DNA of 63,607 nucleotides, taken from the NCBI GenBank assembly GCA_021300535.1, contig JAJTED010000012.1, positions 1-63,607 on the forward strand, read 5' to 3'. The notes beneath the pieces were generated by a model, which was given only the letters and a program-made list of their open reading frames with translations, was not told the origin of the DNA and searched no databases. The DNA is from Planctomycetaceae bacterium (lineage in GTDB: Bacteria > Planctomycetota > Planctomycetia > Pirellulales > UBA1268). This document shows positions 1 to 8,664 of the stretch, piece by piece; within the stretch, counting starts at the first letter, position 1; each line of letters opens with the position of its first letter. The position numbers and the translations under genes are program-made.

Positions 1-710
1 TCGGCCGCCGTGTAGCCGGGCTGCACGAGGGCGTGCTCCGGCGCGTTGTAGCCGAGGAGGTAGAGATAGGTGTGGGCGAGGTCACACTGGAAGCCGAGCG
101 ACCCCGGCATGTCGACCGCCTCGAGCAGGTCGAGCACGTCCCGCCAGGAGTGCATGCCCGCCCAGCAGATCTCTCCCTCCGCCGCGAGCCGCTCGCCGTG
201 GGCGGCCGCGATGATCGCCGCTTCGCGGAAGGTGGCGGCGATGGTCTTCGTGTTGGCGGCCGGGTTTTCCCGCCACTTGTTGACGCCGAACTCGGCCGAG
301 TCGATGCGGATCACGCCGTATTGCCGCACGCCATGCTCGTTGAAGATCCGGGCGATGCGGCAGGCCTTCTTGACCGCGGTGATGAACCTGGCCCGCTGCA
401 CGGGCGTGCCCATCGCCGAGTCACCCACCGTCCCCGGCCAGATCGGCGCCACGAGCGAGCCCACGGCGAAGCCGTGGTTCGCGATCGTGTCGGCGATCCG
501 GCGAATGGCGTCGTCGGAGGCGTCGGGATCGGTGTGGGGAAAGAACAGGAAGTAGTCGATGCCGTCGAACTTCTGGCCGTCGACGTTCGCCGCGGCGGTG
601 AGCTCGAGCATCCGCTCCAGCGCGATCGGTGGCTCCTGGCCGGGGTCGGCGCCCTTGCCGACGAGTCCGGGCCACATGGCGTTGTGCAGTTTCGGGGCGG
701 AGTTCGACAT
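1..710 (-). CDS. Sugar phosphate isomerase/epimerase family protein, 3' end cut by the window
   Basis: About 236 residues are visible; the C-terminus lies beyond base 1. The ATG at 708-710 lies 5 bases after the stop of the upstream cupin gene, so the two are probably translated together. Visible stretches fit a xylose-isomerase-like TIM barrel: an N-terminal ALERMLELT helix, [15 protein letters not shown], a central segment ending [15 protein letters not shown], and [16 protein letters not shown] followed by [17 protein letters not shown]. The acidic and histidine residues in these strands are where this family binds its divalent metal. There is no signal peptide, so it is probably cytoplasmic. 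The substrate is unknown; pairing with a cupin suggests sugar or polyol catabolism, which is inference. Family assignment is fairly sure, specificity is not. Confidence 0.75.
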   Translation of the reverse strand, partial: MSNSAPKLHNAMWPGLVGKGADPGQEPPIALERMLELTAAANVDGQKFDGIDYFLFFPHTDPDASDDAIRRIADTIANHGFAVGSLVAPIWPGTVGDSAMGTPVQRARFITAVKKACRIARIFNEHGVRQYGVIRIDSAEFGVNKWRENPAANTKTIAATFREAAIIAAAHGERLAAEGEICWAGMHSWRDVLDLLEAVDMPGSLGFQCDLAHTYLYLLGYNAPEHALVQPGYTAA

Positions 711-715
711 CGAGA

Positions 716-1975
716 TCAAGACCGCTTTCCGTTCTTGGGCAGGTCGGGGTGCACGTCCGGGCCGAAGTAGCGAAGGGAGACGAGCGGGCCGGGGCCTGTG
801 TTCTCCACCACGTAGCCCGCCGCCGCGGCCTCGGCCGAGATGAAGAGCTCGTCGGCCGTCATCTGGCCGAAGCGGATGAGCGTGGGCGTGGCGACGTCGT
901 GCACGCCCACCTTTCCCTCGCCCTGCACCGTGATCCAGCCGCTGGCGCCGGCGTCGTGAACCGTGATCTTCGCGCCCGGCTCGAGCGTGAGTTCTTTGGC
1001 GCTGAACAGTTGCCGCCCGTCCACATGACCGTACACGATCCAGCGGTCGGTCGCGCCCGGCGTGCTCCACTTCTCGTCCACGATCGGCTCCAGGAAGTTG
1101 CTCTCCTTGAAGTGCGTGTCGACGTTCTTGTCCCAATCGAGCTGGCCGATGATGAAATCGAGATCACGGTGCTTCTCGCCGGGCATATCCTTGACGAGCA
1201 GGCTCCACGGCACGGCTCGACCCTCGACAAGCGACTGGAACATGGCGAACACGTCGCTGCCCCACTGCGGCTCGTAGGTGAGCAGCGAGCCCGGAGCGTG
1301 AAGCACGCCGGGCGGGATCAGCCAGCCGGTGCCCCGCTTCAGGCGATAGGCCTTGGCGAGGTCGAGGATCCCGTTGTCACCCCGGTTCCAATTCTCGAGG
1401 CATTTCCGCACGTCGTCCTTCGTGGTGCCCGGCTCGAGCCCCATGAAGGTATAGGGAAAGTTGTTGTCGCAGTTGTTGTACTGCGGCGGGAAGTAATAAC
1501 TCTCGGGCTTGCCCTCCTGCCCCACAAGTTTGGCGTCGTCGAACGACTGGTGCATGTGGTGCGGGATCGGGCCCATGTTGTCGAAGAACTTCGAGTACAC
1601 GGGCCACTTCTTGTAGCGGTCCCAGATCGACTTGCCGACGAGCCGCTGCCCTCCCTCGACGACGGCGTCGCGGAGCAGGAACCGCTCTCCTTCGAACACG
1701 CACCACGACAACCCCTCGTCGGGCACGCGGCCCTCGTTGGCGGCCTCGGTGGTGCTGGCGAACCAGCGTTCGTCGATGCCGCCGCGGTCCAGCCCGTAGG
1801 CGTAGTAGTCGTCGGGGTGGAGGCGAACCCGCTTCCCGGGGTGGAGGAAGCTCCGCGGCACCCACGTGGGGGAGAGGCGAAGCATCCCACGCCCGGCATC
1901 GAGGGCCCGGTCGAGGGCCTTGCCAACCTGTTTCGCCGCCGGCAGGAGGGCAGAGGTAGGGGTGGGGGTGGCCAT
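716..1975 (-). CDS. Cupin-domain protein resembling class I mannose-6-phosphate isomerase
   Basis: The protein has 419 residues. The ATG at 1973-1975 is chosen because GAGGA lies a few bases upstream; longer in-frame starts have no such site. Visible are a metal-site-like [12 protein letters not shown], a long central region with [18 protein letters not shown], a cupin-like [16 protein letters not shown], and a C-terminal beta-rich part with a second cupin-like fold ([15 protein letters not shown] to GQMTADELF). The histidines of the first motif are likely metal ligands. There is no export signal. It lies 5 bases before the sugar isomerase/epimerase gene, so both probably act on one carbohydrate. 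It could equally be a lyxose or other sugar isomerase; the substrate cannot be read from the sequence. Confidence 0.65.
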   Translation of the reverse strand: MATPTPTSALLPAAKQVGKALDRALDAGRGMLRLSPTWVPRSFLHPGKRVRLHPDDYYAYGLDRGGIDERWFASTTEAANEGRVPDEGLSWCVFEGERFLLRDAVVEGGQRLVGKSIWDRYKKWPVYSKFFDNMGPIPHHMHQSFDDAKLVGQEGKPESYYFPPQYNNCDNNFPYTFMGLEPGTTKDDVRKCLENWNRGDNGILDLAKAYRLKRGTGWLIPPGVLHAPGSLLTYEPQWGSDVFAMFQSLVEGRAVPWSLLVKDMPGEKHRDLDFIIGQLDWDKNVDTHFKESNFLEPIVDEKWSTPGATDRWIVYGHVDGRQLFSAKELTLEPGAKITVHDAGASGWITVQGEGKVGVHDVATPTLIRFGQMTADELFISAEAAAAGYVVENTGPGPLVSLRYFGPDVHPDLPKNGKRS

Positions 1976-2139
1976 GAAAAATCCTCGCATCCGGGTGCGA
2001 AAACGCTGCGAAACCGTTTTACGGCCGTGGCGGCAGGGCCGCAAGCCGCCCCCGCTGCCAGCGTTGCCGCCGTGACGTAGACTCTGCATGGGTGGCCGCG
2101 ACGCGAATGAACTCCGTGTCCCTCCCGGGAATACACCGT

Positions 2140-4152
2140 ATGCCTAGACTCGCCGGTTTCCTCGCCCTCACGCTCCTGCTCGGGATCGCCCACGTCGCCG
2201 GGGGCGAATCGCCCCCGGCCCGCGGCATGGCGGAGCGGACGCTCCCCGCCACGGTGGGAATTCGCTGCGAACTCGATCGCTTCATGACGCACCATGGCAC
2301 CGGGGTCACGATCAGCCCCGACGGTCACATCCTCACCGCCACGAGCGTGGTCCCGCCGGGTGCCAAGAAGATCCGCGTCGCCTTCCCCGGCTTCGTCATC
2401 CGCGACGCCGAGATCGTGGCCGTCGACGAGCCGCTGGCCGTGGCCATCATCAAGGTCGATGCCTCCGGGCTTCCGTTCCTGCCGTTGTCCACCGATCTAC
2501 CGGTCGTGGGCAGCACTGCCTACACGGCCGCCGACGTCGAGAACGCGCTGCTCATCAACGGCCGGGCGTCGTTCAGCCGCGGCCTCGTCAGCGGGGCCTA
2601 CGAAGTGCCCAAGCACCCCGAAGCCGCCTATTCGGGCATCGCCATCGAGACCACGGCGGCCGTCAATCCCGGCTCCGACGGCGGCCCGCTCGTGGACCAC
2701 ACCGGCCGCGTCTGCGGCGTGATCACGCTCGGCACGCTGCCGCTCCGTTGGCAGGGCACGGCCGTGCCCACGAAGGTGCTGCTGGAAAAGTTCGCGGCCC
2801 TGAAGTCCATCCTGCCGGCGGGGTCGCTCGGGCCCGCCGCCGGCGTCACGCCGGCGGACGATCCGCTGCGAAAGGCGGCCGGGGAGATCGCCCCCTGCCT
2901 GGCGGGCATCGAGGTCGAGCGGCAATTCCCGGCCGAGCAGCTCCCGCGGCTGTCGTGGGAGGAGTTCAAGGCCGGCATCAAGGACTACGCCTCGCTGCCC
3001 GAGCCCAAGCAGCAGCAGAAGTTCGCCGAATACGCCAACCTCGCCCGGACTTTCGAGGTCAACCAGCTCCTGCGGCGTCCGCCCGGTGCGGCGACGGGGC
3101 TCGTGATCTCGGCCGACGGCTTCGTGCTCACGAGCCTGTTCAACGTCGGCGGCGACATTGCGTTCATCCGCAAGGATACCGGGAAGCCCCGGGCTTTCGA
3201 TCCCCACGAGCCAATTCAGAAGATGCTCGCCGAGTCGGCCAACGGCGTCGAGCAGCGGCCCAACGCGGTCAAGAAGGTATCCCTCGTGCTCAAGGATGGC
3301 AGCCGTCATGAGGCGAAGGTCGTCGCCAAACACGAACCGCTGGGTGTCGCCCTGCTCAAGATCGACGCCCACGACCTGGCATGGTACGACCTGGCCGGCA
3401 ACGCGATTTCGCCGCAACTCGGTGACACGGTCGGCCTGGTCGGCTACCTGCAGGGAGGCACTCCGGCCTACACGCTCAACTCCGGCATCATCTCCGCTCC
3501 TGCACGCAACCGCGGCTACCAGTTCCAGACCGACGCGCTCCTCAATTACGGCAACTCGGGCGGCCCGCTCGTGGACCGCGCCGGCAATTTCCTCGGCCTG
3601 GCCACGTCCCCGATCGTGCCCGACACGATGCTCGGCCGGCTCGTCAGCCCGCAGCAGCTCATGATGTGGAGAGTGGCGCCGAACTCCGGCGTCGGCATGG
3701 CCGCCCGCGCCGACCGAATCCGCGACGTGCTGGAAGCCCTCAAGGCGGGCAAATCGTTCGACCGCATTCCGGGCCCAGTTCTGGGCGTGCAGGCCGACGA
3801 CAAGAAAGCGTTCAGCGACGACGTCGTGATCGGTGGCGTCGCCCCCGGCTCACCGGCAGAGAAGGCCGGTCTGAAGCGCGGCGACATCCTTCTGGAACTG
3901 GATGGCGCGGAGGTCAACAGCTGGAACGAACTCACGGAACGGATCGCCGCCTGCAAGCCGGGACAGGTGGTCGAGTTCCGCATCCAGCGGAAGGGCGGTG
4001 GGCCGCGGCTCTTGGTCGCCGGCCGCGAGCTGGAGACGGCCGAAGACATCAAGCGGCTCAAGCAATCGCTCAAGTCCGGGGAGCGGTTCGAGGGCGTCCT
4101 CTCGACCGACGATACCCGCACCCTCCAGGTGACGCTCGGAGAGAACAAATGA
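2140..4152 (+). CDS. HtrA-like protein with two degenerate trypsin-like domains and a PDZ domain (probable pseudoprotease)
   Basis: The protein has 670 residues from the ATG at 2140, which starts a clear signal peptide (residues 1-21, hydrophobic LALTLLLG). The first trypsin-like domain (about 35-230) has S69 where HtrA enzymes have the catalytic His (LTATSVV instead of LTNNHVV), a proline near 98 at the Asp position, and D180 at the Ser position (NPGSDGGPL instead of NPGNSGGPL). The second domain (about 315-520) has F334 at the His position (LTSLFNV) and no Asp, but keeps S473 in NYGNSGGPL. A PDZ domain follows (about 545-625, GVAPGSPAEKAGLKRGDIL). Family knowledge says such an enzyme cannot be catalytic. 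It overlaps the intact HtrA gene by ATGA, so a scaffold or regulator of that partner is likely (inference). Confidence 0.85.
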   Translation: MPRLAGFLALTLLLGIAHVAGGESPPARGMAERTLPATVGIRCELDRFMTHHGTGVTISPDGHILTATSVVPPGAKKIRVAFPGFVIRDAEIVAVDEPLAVAIIKVDASGLPFLPLSTDLPVVGSTAYTAADVENALLINGRASFSRGLVSGAYEVPKHPEAAYSGIAIETTAAVNPGSDGGPLVDHTGRVCGVITLGTLPLRWQGTAVPTKVLLEKFAALKSILPAGSLGPAAGVTPADDPLRKAAGEIAPCLAGIEVERQFPAEQLPRLSWEEFKAGIKDYASLPEPKQQQKFAEYANLARTFEVNQLLRRPPGAATGLVISADGFVLTSLFNVGGDIAFIRKDTGKPRAFDPHEPIQKMLAESANGVEQRPNAVKKVSLVLKDGSRHEAKVVAKHEPLGVALLKIDAHDLAWYDLAGNAISPQLGDTVGLVGYLQGGTPAYTLNSGIISAPARNRGYQFQTDALLNYGNSGGPLVDRAGNFLGLATSPIVPDTMLGRLVSPQQLMMWRVAPNSGVGMAARADRIRDVLEALKAGKSFDRIPGPVLGVQADDKKAFSDDVVIGGVAPGSPAEKAGLKRGDILLELDGAEVNSWNELTERIAACKPGQVVEFRIQRKGGGPRLLVAGRELETAEDIKRLKQSLKSGERFEGVLSTDDTRTLQVTLGENK

Positions 4153-5372
4153 ACGCCCGCCTCGCGGTTCTGATCGTCCTCGGCCTCACGGCTCCGGCTG
4201 CCGGCGCCGCCGATCTCGTGGAGTTGTGCATCAAGGTTCGTCCGGCCTACGTGTTCGTGGAGGGTGGCAGTGGCGTCGTTATTCGTCCCGACGGCCTCGT
4301 GCTCACCAACAACCACGTCATCGACGGCAAGCGTTCCTACACGGTGCGGCTGGGCGACGGCAGCTCGTTCCGCGCCAAGCTCCTGGGCACCGACCCTTAC
4401 GGCGACCTCGCCGCCCTGAAGCTCGAGCTGAAGGAAGGGCAGACCGTGCCGTATCTGGAGCTCGGGGATTCTGACACCCTCGCCATAGGCGACGAGACGC
4501 TGGCCGTCGGCAACCCGTTCGGCCTCGGCGTCCTCGACCAGTCACCCACCTTCACCGCGGGCATCGTCTCAGCGCTCAACCACACGCAAGGCACCTACAC
4601 CGAGTGCATCGTCACCGACACCGAGGTGAACCCAGGCAACTCGGGCGGGCCCCTCATCGACATGGAAGGCCGCGTGGTCGGCATCAACGGCCAGATCAGC
4701 ACGCGGTTCGGCCTGCGGAGCAACACAGGTCTCGGGTTCGCGATCAGCGCCAAGCAGATCCGGTTCTGGCTGCCCAGGCTCGAGGCCGCCGGCGGCGGAG
4801 AGGTGAAGCACGGGCGGATCACGGGGCTTGGGCTCGCCGGCGGCGAGCCGGATCGTCAGGAGAGCGTGCAGGTAAAGGATGTAGCCGAGGGCTCGGCGGC
4901 GGCGGCGGCAGGACTCAAGCCGGGCGACGTGATCCTCAAGGTCGACGAGGCGCCCGTGGCAAACGTGCGGCGGCTGGCGGCGATCCTCGGTGTGTATCCC
5001 GAGGGGCACGGCGTGAAGGTGACCGTCAAGCGGGACGGGGCCGAGACCGTTCTCGCCGCCACGCTCATCGCCCCGAAGCGAATCCCGATCGGCATGAATC
5101 TCGTGCGGCCGCGGGGCAACGACTTCACTCCTCGGGTGGACGAGGTGGAGGAAGATACGCCGGCGGCGAAGGCGGGCCTGAAGCCGGGGGACGAGATCCT
5201 CGCCGTGAATGGTCAACGGCTGGAACTGCGGAACAAGAACGCGCATCGCGCCTTCGACCGCGGCCTGCGAACCCGATTCAACGAGGGCGACATCGTGACC
5301 TTCAAGGTCCGCCGCGGTGGTGGTGAAGACAAGGACGCCGAAGAGCTCGAGCTGCGGGTCGTGGCGCAGTAA
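4149..5372 (+). CDS. Periplasmic HtrA/DegP-type serine protease with two PDZ domains
   Basis: The protein has 407 residues; its ATG overlaps the stop of the pseudoprotease gene (ATGA). Residues 1-21 form a signal peptide ending AGAAD. The trypsin-like domain (about 22-220) carries a complete triad: H56 in LTNNHV, D86 in YGDLAALKL and S165 in NPGNSGGPL. Two PDZ domains follow, about 240-320 (AAAAGLKPGDVILKVDEAP) and 325-400 (PAAKAGLKPGDEILAVNGQ), the arrangement known from DegP/DegQ, which degrade or hold misfolded envelope proteins. Translational coupling to a dead paralogue implies a working pair. The length is a little under DegP because the N-terminal loops are short. Function is well supported; substrates are unknown. 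Confidence 0.92.
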   Translation: MNARLAVLIVLGLTAPAAGAADLVELCIKVRPAYVFVEGGSGVVIRPDGLVLTNNHVIDGKRSYTVRLGDGSSFRAKLLGTDPYGDLAALKLELKEGQTVPYLELGDSDTLAIGDETLAVGNPFGLGVLDQSPTFTAGIVSALNHTQGTYTECIVTDTEVNPGNSGGPLIDMEGRVVGINGQISTRFGLRSNTGLGFAISAKQIRFWLPRLEAAGGGEVKHGRITGLGLAGGEPDRQESVQVKDVAEGSAAAAAGLKPGDVILKVDEAPVANVRRLAAILGVYPEGHGVKVTVKRDGAETVLAATLIAPKRIPIGMNLVRPRGNDFTPRVDEVEEDTPAAKAGLKPGDEILAVNGQRLELRNKNAHRAFDRGLRTRFNEGDIVTFKVRRGGGEDKDAEELELRVVAQ

Positions 5373-5524
5373 GGGGCCCGTCGCCGCGGTCACGGCTCGT
5401 CTTCGGCCGGCCAGACCGCGGACCCACGCCCGTCGGCGGGCCACCGGGCTCGGCGCCGAACGGGAAAATCCGGCCTGCGGCCATCCCGTTCGCTTCTCCC
5501 CTGGATGATCGACCCGTTTCGACG

Positions 5525-8515
5525 ATGATAGTGTCGATGTCCACCGCCACCGCCACCGCCAGCCCGCCGGCCACGCCGCCCCTCGCCGACCTCGCCACGC
5601 GGCTCCAGGGCAAACTCCTGCGCGACGAGGTCGCCCGGACGATCTACTCGACCGACGCCTCGGAGTACCAGGAGCGGCCGCTGGCCGTGGCCCTCCCCGA
5701 GACCGAGGCCGACGTCCGCGAGCTCGTCTCCTTCGCCGCCCGCCAGCGCGTCGGGCTCATCCCCCGGGCCGCGGGCACGTCGCTCGCCGGCCAGGTCGTG
5801 GGCGGCGGAATCGTGGTCGACGCGGGCCGGCATCTGAACCGGATCGTGGCCCTCGACGTCCAGGCCCGGCGGGTGCGGGTGCAGCCGGGTGTGGTCCGCA
5901 ACGAACTCAACCGCTTCCTCGCCGCCCACGGCCTGTTCTTCCCGCCGGAAACCTCGACCGCCGCCTGGGCGATGATCGGCGGCATGGTGGGCAACAACTC
6001 CTGCGGGGCCAACTCGATCGCCTGGGGCACCACCCGCGACCACCTCGTCGCCGTCCGCGGCTTCCTTGCCGACGGGTCGGAGGCGACCTTCGGGCCGCTC
6101 TCCCCGGAGGCGTTCGCCGCCAAGTGTGCCGGTCCCGACTCGCTCGAGACGCGGATCTACCGCGAGCTCCGTGACCTGCTCGGCGACGAGGCCAACCGCC
6201 GCCTGATCCGCGACTCGTTCCCCCGGCCCGAGGTCACCCGCCGCAACACCGGCTACGCCCTCGACGCGCTCATGGACGCCGCCTGCTTCGATCCCGCGAG
6301 CGACCGGCCGTTCAACGTCTGCCACCTGATCGCCGGCTCCGAGGGAACGCTGTTCTTCGGCGTCGAATACGAGCTGAACGTCATCCCGCTGCCGCCGCCG
6401 GGGGCGCTCCTCTGCGTCCACTGCCACTCCGTGGACGAGGCCCTCCGCGGCACGGTGCTCGTGATGCGGCCGGACCGGCCGGCCGACGAACGGGCCACCG
6501 GCTGCGAACTGATTGACAAGCCGATCCTCGAATGCACGAAAGACAATCGCGAGCAGTCCAAGAACCGCGGCTTCGTGGTCGGCGATCCCGGCGCCATCCT
6601 CGTGGTCGAGCTGCGGCACGCCGACGAGGCCGTGCTCGCCGGGCGGCTCCAGACCCTGGCCGCTGAGCTCCGCGCGGCGGGCATCGGCTACGCCTATCCC
6701 ACGCTCTTCGGCGCCGAGGCCCAGAAGGTGTGGGAGCTGCGCCGCGCGGGCCAGGGGCTGCTCAACAACGTGCCCGACGACAAGAAGCCCCGCGAGATCG
6801 TCGAGGACACGGCCGTGGCCGTGGCCGACCTGCCCGCCTACATCGCCGACTTCGACCAGCTCCTGGCCGAGAAATACGGCATCGAGAGCGTGCACTATGC
6901 CCACGCCGGCGCGGGCGAACTGCACCTCCGGCCGCTGTTCGACCTGCGGACGGCCGATGGCCTGCGGATGTTCCGCGCCGTGGCCACCGACGTGGCCGCG
7001 CTCGTCAAGCGCTACCGCGGCTCCTTGAGCGGCGAGCATGGCGATGGGCGGCTGCGGGGCGAGTTCATCCGCGCCATGGTGGGCGACGCCTGCTACGCGC
7101 TGCTGGTCCGCGTGAAGCGGGCCTTCGATCCGCAGGGCATCTTCAACCCCGGCAAGATCATCGACACGCCGCCGATGGACACGTCCCTGCGGATCGTGCC
7201 GGGCGCGCCGCCGCCGACCCACGACACGGTGTTCCGGTTCGCCGACACCGGCGGCGTGCTCCGAGCCGCGGAGAGGTGCTCGGGAGTCGGCCAGTGCCGC
7301 AAGCCGCCGGCTGCGGGCGGCACGATGTGCCCGAGTTACATGGCCACGCGGGACGAGGAGCACACGACCCGGGCGCGGGCCAACGTGCTCCGGCAGGCGC
7401 TCGAGGGGGGCCGCGCCACGGCCAACCCCTGGACCGACCCGCGGCTTGGGGCCGTCATGGATCTGTGCCTCTCCTGCAAGGCCTGCAAGAGCGAGTGCCC
7501 GTCGAACGTGGACATGGCCCGGCTCAAGGCCGAATGGGAACAGCACCGCCACGACGCGGAAGGCGTGCCGCGGCGCAGCCGCCTGATCGCCGGGTCGGCC
7601 GCCGCCATGCGGCGGGCGATGCTCGCCCCCTGGCTCTACAATCTTGCCGTCACGGCGCCGGGCCTGTCGCGACTCGTGAAGCGGTTCCTGGGTTTCGCGC
7701 CCCAGCGGTCGCTGCCCAAACTGCACGGCACCACGCTCTCCGCCTGGCACCGCCGCCGGCCGGCCCGCGGGCCGGCCCCGCTCGGCCGCGTGCACCTCTT
7801 CTGCGACGAGTTCACCGACCTCCTCGACGTGCCGGTGGGCATCGCGGCGATCGAACTGCTCGAGGCCCTTGGCTGGGAGGTGGTGATCCCGGCACACGTC
7901 GACAGTGGCCGGGCCCAGATCTCGAAGGGACTGCTCCGCGCGGCCCGCACGCTCGCCGAGCGGAACGTCGAGCTGCTCGACCCGGTCGTCACCGACGACG
8001 CCCCGCTCGTCGGCATCGAGCCGTCGGCGATCCTCGGCTTCCGCGACGAGTATCCGGATCTCGTCCGCCCGCCGCTCGCGGCGGCGGCCCGCCGGCTCGC
8101 CTCCCGCACGCTGCTCATCGACGAGTTCCTCGCCCGGGCCGCGGCCGCCGGCCGGATCGACGCCGCCGCCTTCACGACCGCGCCGCGCACGGTCAAGCTC
8201 CACGGCCACTGCCACCAGAAGGCGCTCGCCTCGGTCGACTGCTCGGCGGCGATCCTGCGGCTGCCGCGGAACTACACCGTCGAGGTGATTCCCAGCGGCT
8301 GCTGCGGAATGGCCGGCTCGTTCGGCTACGAGCGGGAGCATTTCGACGTCTCGATGCGGATCGGGGAGCTGGTGCTCTTTCCGGCGGTCCGGGGGGCGGC
8401 GGCCGACGCGCTCGTCGCCGCTCCGGGCACGAGCTGCCGCCACCAGATCGCCGACGGCACCGGCCGCACGGCGTTGCACCCCGTGCAGGTCCTGCACGCC
8501 GCCCTGACACGGTGA
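5525..8515 (+). CDS. FAD-linked oxidase fused to an Fe-S/CCG domain (D-2-hydroxyacid dehydrogenase, GlcD-GlpC type)
   Basis: The 996-residue cytoplasmic protein starts at ATG 5525; an in-frame ATG at 5537 is possible and neither has a strong ribosome site. In order: an FAD-binding PCMH domain (about 45-230, PRAAGTSLAGQVVGGG and MIGGMVGNNSCGANSI), an FAD-oxidase C-terminal domain (about 270-540, ending SLSGEHGDGRLRGEF), a ferredoxin-like dicluster segment with CSGVGQC near 583 and CLSCKACKSECP near 647, and a C-terminal heterodisulfide-reductase-like region with HCHQKAL and SGCCGMAGSFGYE near 925. This architecture is known for quinone-linked D-lactate or glycolate dehydrogenases. It stands alone between the HtrA pair and the PQQ protein. 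Substrate is not determinable; D-lactate is the commonest. Confidence 0.85.
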   Translation: MIVSMSTATATASPPATPPLADLATRLQGKLLRDEVARTIYSTDASEYQERPLAVALPETEADVRELVSFAARQRVGLIPRAAGTSLAGQVVGGGIVVDAGRHLNRIVALDVQARRVRVQPGVVRNELNRFLAAHGLFFPPETSTAAWAMIGGMVGNNSCGANSIAWGTTRDHLVAVRGFLADGSEATFGPLSPEAFAAKCAGPDSLETRIYRELRDLLGDEANRRLIRDSFPRPEVTRRNTGYALDALMDAACFDPASDRPFNVCHLIAGSEGTLFFGVEYELNVIPLPPPGALLCVHCHSVDEALRGTVLVMRPDRPADERATGCELIDKPILECTKDNREQSKNRGFVVGDPGAILVVELRHADEAVLAGRLQTLAAELRAAGIGYAYPTLFGAEAQKVWELRRAGQGLLNNVPDDKKPREIVEDTAVAVADLPAYIADFDQLLAEKYGIESVHYAHAGAGELHLRPLFDLRTADGLRMFRAVATDVAALVKRYRGSLSGEHGDGRLRGEFIRAMVGDACYALLVRVKRAFDPQGIFNPGKIIDTPPMDTSLRIVPGAPPPTHDTVFRFADTGGVLRAAERCSGVGQCRKPPAAGGTMCPSYMATRDEEHTTRARANVLRQALEGGRATANPWTDPRLGAVMDLCLSCKACKSECPSNVDMARLKAEWEQHRHDAEGVPRRSRLIAGSAAAMRRAMLAPWLYNLAVTAPGLSRLVKRFLGFAPQRSLPKLHGTTLSAWHRRRPARGPAPLGRVHLFCDEFTDLLDVPVGIAAIELLEALGWEVVIPAHVDSGRAQISKGLLRAARTLAERNVELLDPVVTDDAPLVGIEPSAILGFRDEYPDLVRPPLAAAARRLASRTLLIDEFLARAAAAGRIDAAAFTTAPRTVKLHGHCHQKALASVDCSAAILRLPRNYTVEVIPSGCCGMAGSFGYEREHFDVSMRIGELVLFPAVRGAAADALVAAPGTSCRHQIADGTGRTALHPVQVLHAALTR

Positions 8516-8664
8516 GGTAGCGGATGGTCCGCACTCGCGGCCTCGCTGTCTATTTTATAAACGGGCCATCGGTTCCGCCCGTGCCGCTAGGTCGCACCCG
8601 CACCCCGTTGGTGATCACGCCATGAGGTGGACGGTTCGAGAACGCAGCCAGAGGAGATGCCCAG
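8516..8664. other. Intergenic region upstream of the PQQ-propeller gene
   Basis: The stretch is richer in A and T than its surroundings at 8550-8566 (contains TATTTTATAAAC), which is the best candidate for a -10 region of the following gene. A good ribosome site, GAGGAG, lies about 9 bases before the ATG at 8665. No gene or clear terminator hairpin is seen. Confidence 0.35.

Noticed and set aside
2102-2119. 18-base identity with 52513-52530
   Set aside because: One copy is inside a conserved coding region and the flanks do not match; probably chance in a GC-rich sequence.
2140-4152. Active serine protease assignment for the first HtrA gene
   Set aside because: Catalytic His and Asp are missing in both domains and Ser in the first, so activity is not expected.
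5390-8497. Very long minus-strand open frame opposite the FAD/Fe-S oxidase
   Set aside because: It is an antisense shadow caused by high GC and codon bias; its product is arginine- and histidine-rich, with no family motif, while the plus strand encodes a clear enzyme.
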